A stretch of DNA of 64,000 nucleotides from Clarkia xantiana subsp. parviflora (taxonomy: Eukaryota; Streptophyta; Magnoliopsida; Myrtales; Onagraceae). A program made the translations under genes and the position numbers. Each line of letters begins with the position of its first letter. Positions within the stretch are counted from its first letter, which is position 1. The notes beneath the pieces are model-generated. The model worked only from the letters and a program-made list of their open reading frames with translations, was not told where the DNA came from and did not search any database. Shown here piece by piece: positions 54,201 through 64,000 of this stretch. The stretch is from positions 34,939,105 to 35,003,104 of the forward strand of contig JAPTYO010000004.1 in assembly GCA_036873135.1 (NCBI GenBank). The letters run 5' to 3'.

Positions 54201-56265
54201 CAATCTATATACAACCACTATATCTATATATATATAATATCGTTGATTACATTATACCCCCATAAAATATAATAATAATATAATTAATAATAATAATAAG
54301 GCTTGCTTGTGCTGTGCCACTGGCTGCCAGATGAGCTTAAAGCTAACCGGTCGTTTTCTTTCTACTTTAAAGAGGCATCAACTGTTTTTTCTTTCTTTCT
54401 TTAAGATTCTTCGATAGATAGATCTAATCTTTTTACACTTCATTTTTTTATATACATAAATAAATATATTAAACTTTCATATAAAATGATGCCCGAATCT
54501 CTAACAATAATTCAATAATAAAGCTGTTGAGTACAAATCCTAGGACAAGTCCAAGTACGAGTAGTAAAAAACCTTTATATAACAGTAAAATCCTACTAGG
54601 CTTAGCTCAATTCAATTTATAATACTCAAATTTGATGAGTTTTTAAAGGTCCAAGAATGTAATTTGCCAAAAAAAAAAAAAAATTATAAACTGCAAAACC
54701 AAAATGGATGTATTTGTGCATCTATCTCTCAGCATTCACTCGTGGAGTAAATCTGACGCAACGCAATTTTTTTATTATTATTTTGTACTTGACTGAGATA
54801 ATTGCAGTGAAGGGTTGGTTATAGAAGTTACAACAGTGTATATAAATCTTATCTTTCAGTTTCACCAACCACCGAATCCGACTTGTTACCGGTGAAGCTA
54901 CATTAAAACATGACAATTACTTATAAATATGAATCTAACATAATATTTTTTTATATTATACATATAAATTGTACTGTAATTTATATAGCATTTTTTATAT
55001 AGCATTTTTTAAAAATGAGACCAACATATTTTTACACAAGTTATTCCTTAAATTTAATATATACTATTTATTACATAATCATTTTTTAATATAAATTAAT
55101 TCATTTTATAATTAATACTAATATCTTATTAGTAGTTGTTAGAAAATTTAACAATAAAAAATGTAGTTAAGTAAAAACTATTGGAGAGTAAATATTATTT
55201 ATGTATATCTTAACTTTACGTATTACTTAAATAATACATAAATATCTACACGACAACTTAAAAAAATACATTTTATGTAACATTATTGTGGATGCTCTTA
55301 TGCCATATTAACAAATTAATATATGCATAATACAGTGATTATTCATTAAGTCCGATCGGAGAAATCTCAAACCATAAACAGTAAAGCCCGAACGTTACGT
55401 AGTATCGTCACTATTAACCCATTTTTTTTTCGAAAAAATTAAAATGAAGTATGTTTTAACTAAATTTCTATATAGGATAGTTGTTCCCAGGCAAAAATAG
55501 AATAATATCCACACAAAAATAAAATAAAATAAAATATTATAGTGGTCTTTAAAAATCATACATCCACACTATTTGGTAATTGATTAGGAGGATAAGGGAT
55601 AGGTTGTCAAAAGATAATGCAACTGCTAATTTGATTAGGCAGGCCACCAAATAGCAAATACATCCATCCATCCTTCTAGCTTAATTAATTAATTAATATA
55701 CACGTATATAATAATATAACCAACCTTATTGACTTTGGTAATCTAACTCCACCACACATATACATAAACAACATATTATATAACACAGTAGTAATATGTA
55801 TTAGTTAGTAGTAGTAGACAGTAGTGGTGCTGTTGCAAACGCAACCAATTAGGTCGGTCCGTCTTTTGTTTTAAGAGAGATGGGATGGGATGGCATCAGT
55901 CAGATGATGAGGACTGCAAAAATATGAAACCATCAAGGCCAGGCCAGCTTAGTTGTAGTAACAAAACAAGAGAGAACCCCAATACAAATTACAAGCTGAT
56001 TGCAATCTGCGATAATTAAGATGATAATCAATATCCAAAGCACCAACCAATCATTGTTTTGTCACAGAAAACAAGCATAACAAAAAGGCTGCTCAAACAT
56101 TATAATTCAAACAAGTTAATAATATTCAATCACAATTGCGCTAAATGGATTGATTCAATTTCTCCTGCACTTTCAATACCTTACTTGTTTTTTTCAAGTT
56201 ACTGACACTAAAAGTGTGTTCTCCAAGAGGAAGCAACACCAGGACTGAGAGAAGCAAAAGGCTTA
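54201..56265. other. AT-rich intergenic DNA
   Basis: No convincing coding region, RNA gene or transposon end was found. Several short AT microsatellites (for example 54210-54240, 55683-55700) are present. Confidence 0.6.
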
Positions 56266-56273
56266 GCAACATC

Positions 56274-57452
56274 TAGGACCGGGCATATAGTTCAGTTTTG
56301 GGCCGAACCGGTTCAGAACCGAACCGGATTTTAGATTCAGTTGGTTTCCTGTACCATGTAAGAACCGAACCAGATTTTAGGTCCTAGAACCAAACCATAG
56401 CAGAACCGGTTCTGAACCGGTTCAAACCGGTTTTGAACCTTTTTTTTTTCATTTTTTTACTAAAATTCAAAATACACACCCAAGTTGATAATCCATAAGC
56501 AATCCACAAATTTGCAAAATACAAACTATAAAGACAATTGATCGCTTCAGAGCAGAGAGTATCAAAGTCTAAATTAGAAATAATCTAAAATTATAAAAAA
56601 AAAAGTCAAATATTTAAAATATAAATCGCGAGACTTTAAACGACGTCAAGAGGCGTAGCTCAAACTTCAAAAGTGCAGCAAATCTCTGGTTGAAAATTTG
56701 TATATTAAGCGAGTTAATCTATCATCTCAGTTAAACGAGTCAAGCTTCTCGTGAGCTTCTCGAGATCGGCTTGGTCAATATTCAAATTCGACTCACTCGA
56801 GTCGAGTCGAGTCGAGTTTTTTCTGATATCGAGTCGAGTTCGAGTTCGAGTTCACTTTTACTCGACTCAAGAGGCTCGCGAGCCTAATCAAGCTTATTTG
56901 TTTTGCCTATTCGAGTCGAGTTCGAGTTTGAGTTTTTCGAGCTTTACGTAATAATATTATATATGTATATATTGAGTCGAAGAAGAGTTCGAGCTCGAGC
57001 CAAAAGCCTAATCGAGTCGAGTTCGACCTCGAGCTAAGGTGCACCATTTATAATTTAATTTTTTAATCTTATCGAGCCGAGTCGAGCCGAACTCGAACAT
57101 GTCAAGTATGGCACCGAGTCGAGCTCGAAAAACTAAGGCTCGGTCGAGTTCGAGCTCGAGTAAACTGAGTCGAGCTTGCCGGATACTCGGCTTGTTTATA
57201 GCCCTTTATTCTACACCAAAAAAAAGGATGCAAAAGTGTATTACTATCTAACAATTTATACTTTAGGTAACAAAAGTGGTTCTAAAAAACCGGTTCGGAA
57301 CCTGTTTTGAACCAGTCAAAAAACCGCTCCATATATTCTTTATCAAAACCGAACCATTTAAGAACTGGTTCAGTCAGAACCGATTCGTATTGGTTCGGTT
57401 CCGATTTGGTTCCTGTTCGGTTCGCCCGAACCGGTTTTTATGCCCAGCCCTA
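56274..57452. mobile_element. non-autonomous hAT-like element
   Basis: The ends TAGGACCGGGCATA and TATGCCCAGCCCTA are inverted with two mismatches, and the 8-bp duplication GCAACATC lies at 56266-56273 and 57453-57460. Subterminal parts (56300-56440, 57270-57440) are packed with AACCGGTTC and CGGTTCGG-type motifs in both orientations, which fits hAT subterminal binding repeats. No transposase. A second repeat is nested at about 56690-57205. Confidence 0.88.
56690..57205. repeat. GAGTCGAGTTCGAG-rich palindromic repeat nested in the hAT element
   Basis: Dense direct and inverted copies of TCGAGTCGAG and GAGTTCGAGCTCGAG. Left and right parts are partly inverted copies, and the right end reads GCTTGCCGGATACTCGGCTT. 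Probably another small hAT-type element; clear ends and target duplication were not found. Confidence 0.55.
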
Positions 57453-57460
57453 GCAACATC

Positions 57461-58236
57461 TATCTCAACTTGCAGCAATCTAAACAAACCGAATCAACAC
57501 CTCCAGTCTCCAATTCCCTAGATAGAAAGGTCTCTCAATTTCACTCTTTGAACAAGAACAATTATATATATGTATGTCAAAATGAGACATATTGCCTTAA
57601 TTAGTGCATAATCTAGATATTAGATAATAGTTGTATATAAACAATAAAAAAGAGCAGTCAAGTCAACAATGATAAAACCGTAGTATAAATTGACTCCCAT
57701 TTTAAGTGACATCATAAATGTAAGTGAATGAAGAGAAAAATAAAGCATTTACAATGTACAAAACCATTTGGACACAATAGCAACTACATTTTGAATTCAT
57801 ATTATTTTTATACAATATATAAAAAAAAATACAAATAATTTACTTCAAATTTATTTCCTAATTACGTAATTATTTATTTATAAATATCAATTTTATTCAA
57901 CTATTTTTCATAAAATATAATAAATATATAACTTTGAATCATATTTTTTACCATTTACATCATCAGTGATATTCACATATAAAAATGAATATGAAATTTT
58001 ATAATATTAATTTTTTGTTTTATTTGTTAAAAACTAAAAATAAAAATCGGTCAAAAATTGAAAATTAAGAAAAGAAGATGCATATAAATATTAAAAGTAA
58101 TAGATTTTCTTGAAATTATAAATATCCCACACACAAATTAGAGGGAGAGAAAAAAAATTGGTGGGACAATTAGTACCGAAAATAAATAATATCATTTCTG
58201 AAATGTTTTTTTTGTATGCGCGACGCGTTAACCAAA
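57461..58236. other. AT-rich intergenic DNA
   Basis: No gene or element end recognised. Homology to the element at 1-6109 starts at about 58237, so this is the flank at which that copy was cut off. Confidence 0.55.
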
Positions 58237-58937
58237 ATCACAACTTACCTAAAGAGTTTTTTTAAATAATAATAATAATAATAATGCGTATGAAACGCAA
58301 GTTTGAAATAAAAAAATTCAGGTAAGAGGTTTTTTAAAAAAAACAATGCATACAAAATGCATGTTCGGAAAGAAAATTTCTAAATGACTAACTACTTAGC
58401 TGAAAAAAGTTTTTTTGTTTTTTTTTAAAAAATGCAGTTAGATGAATGCATGAGAATAAAAGTTACACAGTTTACAAAAAAACTTACAGTTTTCTTGACA
58501 ACTCTTTTTTACAACAAAAAAAAACACGGATAAAACACAACATGTTATGAGGTAAAAAATGTGTGGCTTTGCTCTATAAGGTAGGTTCCACTGATAGGTT
58601 CCCGACAAGGTGGTTTCCTCCCCCCATCATAGGGATCACGAGACCTTCACAAGCGAGTGGAGTTTTTCCGAGTCGTACCGGCGGCCCAGCCGCTCCGGTC
58701 GTACCGTACTAAACCTCTGGGGTTCCTAGTCGCCCTGGGTTTTAGGCGTTTTTGAGATTATTCTAAAGTGGGTGTGTGCGAATTCGAACAATGCCACAAA
58801 AAAACGTTAGTTAATAACTCTAAAAATATGTACCTGTCACATAAAAAAACAAAGTTAGAAGGGTGAAAATAATAAAAAAATACAAACTCAAATAAATATG
58901 GCAATAAGCGAATATAATGAGCCCGAACCCTCAAATC

Positions 58938-58956
58938 TTCCCCAGCAGAGTCGCCA
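58938..58956 (-). promoter_or_regulatory. primer binding site, tRNA-Arg type
   Basis: The minus strand reads TGGCGACTCTGCTGGGGAA three bases after the LTR end. From memory, the 3' end of plant tRNA-Arg (ACG) predicts TGGCGACTCCGCTGGGGA, a single difference. Ogre elements are primed by tRNA-Arg. Confidence 0.75.
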
Positions 58957-60939
58957 AATTGTCAGACCTAAAATCTGATCTACGGCGAATTACGTTTTGA
59001 AAACGTTGGATTTTTAAAGAGTCGCCACTAGTTAATTATTAGACTAACTAGAAACCTAAATTGCCTAAGCGAATAACAAATTAAACACACATGTATAAAA
59101 CCGATCTACGATCAGAAATTCAGTTTCGGGGGTTTAATTACGAAAAAAAAAATGATTTTTACATTCGCCCTATCGGTACTCTGTTCACTTAATTTTCCAT
59201 GTTCCGAGTTACTTTACGTATTTATTTACGAAAATAAAGAAAAAAAATTACGTTAAATAGTATGTCATAAAAGCATCACTAAACAACATATAATCTGTAT
59301 AATATACATTCATCATCTTGGTAAACAAATATCTATTATCGTGTATTGCTTTTTGGGAGGTCATCATGGATTAATTAAATTAAAAGAAAAGAAAATGAAC
59401 AAATAATAAGTAATTAAATATTACGAATCAAGAAAAGCCTACTAAATGACCAGAATAAGACAAAATCTGACGTTTCTTACCTATTGCTTCAGATCAGGGT
59501 AACGGGTCAAGGCATCGAAGGAACTACTCGATTTGCACATAGGGAGGTCAATGGGAGTGAGCAAGTATCTTGTGCGGGCATTGCAGATGATGATGGAAGC
59601 ACACGCCACTACACTAGAGCTGGACATCAATCTCCGAAGTGAAGCCCTGATGCTAGACAGAGCGGTGGGCGTGGCCGGTGAGGCAACAGGGGAACTCGGC
59701 CAGAACTGCTGCTACTGGAAGAGGGACCGGACACTGATGACGGGACAACGAGCTGGGCGGCGACGCAGTCTGGCTCCTGGTGGTGACCTAAAAATCGACC
59801 TCTTGCAGCAGGGGAGGTCACGGACACCAACAAAAAGGAAAGACGAATTCCGACGAGTTCAGGACGGAGCGGCTTCTCGTCAGAGCAAGGTGATGCGGGA
59901 TGAGCAGCGCGGGCGTTGTGGAGCTCCGGTGACTCCGGCCGGCGTAGGGTGGCTGAGCGAAGGTCCTGGTCTAACAATGGCAGAAAAACAAACGCAGGAA
60001 AAGAAAAAAAAATAAAAATGACACAAATTTCGAGGGAATGAACTATTTGTTATTGCTGTTTTTTTTTTGTCCATGATTTTCGTCCCCTTTACAATGTAAA
60101 CATAGACCACTATTTATAATACTTACATCTAGTCTAATTAAGCATTAAATTACACTGATTTATTCTCCTAATATACTCTAAATATTCTAAATACTTAAAA
60201 ATATTCAGAAAATATACACTGCAATAAATACATATAACTATCCTAATATTGCTCTAAGCATCTTTGGAAGCTTCGCGACTTGTCAAATTTAGACATTTCC
60301 TCATTTAGGTGCGCCACACGTCACGCGAGTCGCGCGTGGTCCAAAATTAGGTGTTTACAATTTGCCCCTCTTTGGGAGGATTCCCGTAGAACATGTTTGA
60401 GGGGATTCGTCCAAAGACAAGGAAACACCGAATTTCTGATGATAAGTCTGTCTTTCTTTTGAGTCTTCGAGTCTTCAAGAAGCTCCTGGCTTATTAGAGA
60501 TGATGCGAAAAAGTAGAGCCTCTGTCGGCGGTGCCCATGTTGGCAGTGCCTCCATTGGTAGTGCGGAAAAGTAAAGCCTCCAGTGGCGTGCGGAAAAGTA
60601 AAGACTCGGTCGGCGGTGCCCCTGTTGGCGGTGCCTCCGTTGGCGGTGCAGAAAGTAAAGCCTCCAGTGGCGTGCGGAAAAGTAAAGCCTCGGTCAGCGG
60701 TGCCCCTGTTGGCAGTGCCTCCGTTGGCAGTGCAAAAAGTAAAGCCTCCAGTGGCGTGCGGAAAAGTAAAGCCTCCAGTGGCGTGCAGTAAAGTAAAATC
60801 TTGATCGATGATGCCTCCAGTGGCGAACGAAAAGAAAAAGCCTCCAGCGGCGTGACTTGCGAAGGCTGAATACTAAGGCTTCGTTCGTCGGGGTTGACTC
60901 TCAGGAAGCTGGAAAACTTCAGATCCTGATTGTTGGTTG

Positions 60940-61320
60940 TGACTTGTAGGAACAGACTGTAACATTCCTACTCATCATTTGAGTGGTGACTTGCGAGAAC
61001 AGACTGTAACCGTCCCGTTTGCCGTGAATTTGACTCGTAGGAACAGACTGTAACAGTCTACTCATCCTTGAATGGTGACTCCGAGAGCAGACTGTAACCA
61101 TCCCGCTTGCCCTGAAGTTGACTCGTAGGAACAGACTGTAACAGTCCTACTCATCCTTGGAATGCAGCCTGCGAGAGAAGACAGTAACCGTCTCGCTTGC
61201 CGTGAAGTTGACTCGTAGGCACAGACTGTAACAGTCCTACTCGTCCTTGAATGGTGACTCGCGAGAATAGACTGTAACCGTCCTGCTTGTCGTGAAGTTG
61301 ACTTTGGAAGACACTGTGTC
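60940..61320 (-). repeat. about 90-bp tandem array, expanded in this copy
   Basis: Four to five units with GTAGGAACAGACTGTAAC and CTGTAACCGTCCCGCTTGCC. The left element has about one unit (3940-4025). Confidence 0.85.
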
Positions 61321-61619
61321 GTAGAAAATACGCTTGCGCATGAGTGTTTGTCCCTAATTTTTGCCTAAATTGTGCATGGTGCGACAACCTAGCGGGATCT
61401 TTTTTCTTTTTCTCTCTCCTTTTTTTTTAAGAAAATTTCTCTCTTGTTCTCTCTATTTTCCACGGTCGTTTGAGAGATTTCCGACCGTGCCCCTCGGTTT
61501 TTTATTTTCTCTCCTTTTGCCATAATTGCAATTTCTGAATTTGCAACCATGCCCCTCATTTCCTGATTTTGCCTAGGCCGCCCTTTCGAGTTTTCAACCT
61601 AGCGGAAGCACTCTTTATT

Positions 61620-62450
61620 TGGTAGTCGTTTAAAGGGTGGCTATGGCCCTATCTTTGTTTTCCTCATTTGCTGTTGCGGAAGCTCTTTTTAGTAGCCAAT
61701 TTCGGGTTGACTGTGGCCCGTTCTTTATTCTCGCCTCGATGCGGGAGTATTTGTAGCCGTTTGAGGGCTGTGACCCTTTTCTCACCGTCTTCAATGTTGC
61801 GGGAGCTTTTTTATTGTAGCCATTTGAAGGGTGACTGTGGCCCTTTATTCCTCACCTCTTATCTGGAAAACACTAACCATTTTGAGGGTGGTTGTGGCCC
61901 TTTCACTTAACACCCGCCGTCGATCTTCTGGAAGCGCTCTTTTGACTGTAGCCGTTTAGAGGGACAACTGTGACCCTTTCTTTTATTTTCCCGCCCTCAC
62001 CGAGTTCGCGGGATCACTATTTTTTGTGTAGCCATTTTAAGGGTGATTGTGGCCCTTTCAAATAACTTCCCGGCCTCACAAGATTCACGGGAACACTCTG
62101 TATATGTAGCCATTTTGAGGGTGGCTGTGGCCCTTTCTTTATTTCCCCGCCCTCACCGGGTTCGCGGGGTCACTCTTTTATCTGTAGCCGTTTGGAGGGT
62201 GGTTGTGGCCCTTTCACCTATTTCCCGCTTTTGATGTTGCAGGAGCGCTCTTTATCTGTAGCCATTTGAAGGGTGACTGTGGTCCTTTCTTTGTAGTCGT
62301 TTTAGGGACGACTGAGACCCTTTTTATTTGTAGTTGATTTAGGGACAACTGTGACCCTTCTGTTTTTCGCTGCTCTCACAAAATTTACATAAAAACTCTC
62401 TTTATTTTTCTGTAGCTGATTAAAGGGCGGCTGGGACCATAAAGAAAATG
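61620..62450 (-). repeat. about 65-bp tandem array of the LTR
   Basis: Units of the same family as 2950-3640, with TAGCCATTTGAAGGGTGACT and CGCGGGATCAC-like parts. About twelve units. Confidence 0.85.
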
Positions 62451-64000
62451 ATTTTTTTTGCTCTTTTTTGACAGAAAATTTAGCGAGAATAATCAACAAT
62501 AACTATGTACATGCCCCTAGTGGCAAATTGGAAAATTTTAATTCAAAACATCTTCTTGAGAAGGACTCAGTTGATTGAGTCAAAATATATTGGTCGTATC
62601 GACACCCTGGATTATCCCTACGACAATGGATGACATAGGTAATGATTTCTTCTCTCGGCTTCTCAAGTGCCCCGGCTATTGCTCAATCTCATCCGGGGAT
62701 GCCCCATGGCTAGCACCAATCGGGTTTAGACTTAGCCGAATGACGAATGTATGACTTGGTTGAGGATCACACAAGGATGACGTGGAGTAGTCCGTATTGG
62801 GGCACAGTAGTCCGCAAATGGTAAATGCATAGATATCGCCCGAGGTATCTGGGATAAATTTGACAGCTTGCGGCGAGCAAAGAGCCGCGCACGAGATGTG
62901 CTCTTCAGGGGCTTTGATTTGGATGATTACCCAAACTGCACAATGATTAAGGAAAAACTCAAATTCCGGGGATAAAAATGATCACAACTTTTCTTACCTG
63001 GGTGTTGGATTTTTCTAGTGGGAAATGTGCTCGCTATGTGACTAGACTTGCTGCATGTCCTGATTTTCCCGCTCCATCTAGAAAACACAACTTGTATATG
63101 AAGACCTGCCGGAAAGTAAATGCCCATGGACCTTTGATGGAAGGCACCAACAATAATGTTTTATTTGCTTGACATCTAAAATGTTCATTGATTAGCACAT
63201 TGAATCTTCACGAGACTCTTGATGATCTCTTGATATTTTCTCATCTCCGGACATGACCGATCTCAATAGGAGATGCCCATTGGTTACCACCGACCGGTTT
63301 AGACCTCACCGTAAACGAATATACGGCTTGGTTCGGGACGCGTATGAATTTCACACATGGTATGTGGAATTTAAGTTTTTTGGAGCAGACACGTTTCACG
63401 TGGTTACGACATTGGTCGAAATGGTCGTCTGATCTGCAAAAAGAATAGCGACACTCAAATCTCAAGGAAAAAATCTAGTACAATTTATCATACCTGAGCG
63501 TCGGACATTCCGAGTGCGCAATTTTTTCTTCGTGCAACTGGATGACTGCACGTTCTTTTTATGTTGCCCTATTTGGCTGACACCTATTGTATGTACCAGA
63601 TACCTATCCAAGGGTACCTGGAAAGACCAAACAGGAAAGTTAGTATAAAGAATAAAAGAAATCATGCATGATTTTTCGGAAAACTTCTAATGTCATTCAT
63701 TTCATAATTTTGATTAGATTTCGGAAATAATCAAAATTTATGATCTAAGGTGTTTTGCATTAGCTTGGAGTTTACTGAATTCGCTGAGTGCACTATCTGG
63801 CTCGAACGCAGGACAGATGCTCAAAACAATTTTTTTTTAAAAAAAGTTTTCTCGTCCTTTGTTTAAACTCGAATACTCGCACTCAACTGAACATTTAAAC
63901 TATTTTTTTTAAAAAATTAGAATCAAATCTCTCATTTTTTAAACGCTTGCTCATGCGAATGTTGAAATGACGATCTTCCCGAAAAAGTGCAATACACCTT

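Larger units (their letters stand above)
58237..64000 (-). mobile_element. second Ogre/Tat-like or LARD-type element fragment, inverted
   Basis: The minus strand runs from 64000 (matching 1330 of the left copy) to the LTR end TCTGACA at 58960, then a primer binding site and about 700 bp of interior matching positions 1-600 of the left copy, ending abruptly near 58237. TATA box TATAAATA on the minus strand at 60111-60118. Tandem arrays: GGCTGTGGCCCTT type 61620-62450, about 90-bp ACAGACTGTAAC type 60940-61320, CAGTGCCTCC/GGCGGTGCC type 60520-60830. The array sizes differ from the left copy. No gag or pol. A plus-strand frame at 59533-60015 lies in the R/U5-like part and has no family features. 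Confidence 0.75.

Noticed and set aside
59533..60015. 160-codon plus-strand and 116-codon minus-strand frames
   Set aside because: Located in the R/U5-like part of the inverted LTR; they do not match each other or the left copy as protein, and no motif was recognised.

Overview
The window is nuclear DNA of a flowering plant, most likely a eudicot. The evidence is spliced genes with GT/AG introns, a type-B-like cytokinin response regulator, a plant receptor-like kinase, and dense nested plant transposons (Tat-type gypsy, Mutator, Helitron, hAT-like). The species cannot be named from the sequence. There are only two host gene families here. Nearly everything else is mobile DNA, but target-site duplications and empty sites inside the window let the insertion history be read directly.

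Layout. 1-6109: 3' part of a large LTR element with tRNA-Arg-type priming, related to Ogre/Tat or its coding-poor derivatives. A relative lies in opposite orientation at 58237-64000. 6110-7098: end of a Helitron. 7578-15818 and 15819-51411: a direct tandem duplication of one segment of about 3.3 kb. Each unit carries an intronless response-regulator gene (14363-15400 and 49956-50993, same protein) and the 3' end of a receptor-like kinase gene. Only the right unit keeps the whole kinase gene (51310-53189 or further), because the duplication breakpoint falls inside its last exon.

The two units were invaded differently. The left unit holds a 4961-bp composite Helitron (8819-13779). The right unit holds a young, intact Tat-type gypsy element (16000-27051) and a 21-kb Mutator-like element (27215-48446). 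Each unit shows the clean empty site for the other unit's Helitron or Mutator insertion. The gypsy element has an intact gag-pol and, in its 3' region, an intact four-exon antisense gene.

The Mutator element carries a broken transposase gene, a GRF zinc-finger gene, a palindromic foldback element in its left TIR (27245-30440) that itself contains a Helitron (27372-28992), a gag-only LTR element inside a transposase-gene intron (33118-41441), and a hairpin MITE (42344-43015). Right of the kinase gene lie intergenic DNA and a hAT-like element (56274-57452) before the second large LTR fragment.

The host genes point to cytokinin or phosphorelay transcription control (the response regulator) and membrane receptor signalling (the kinase). 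They are convergent neighbours with 3' ends about 320 bp apart. The most unusual points are the reciprocal empty sites, the unchanged response-regulator coding sequence next to diverged flanks, the intact spliced antisense gene in the gypsy element, and the tandem Helitron.
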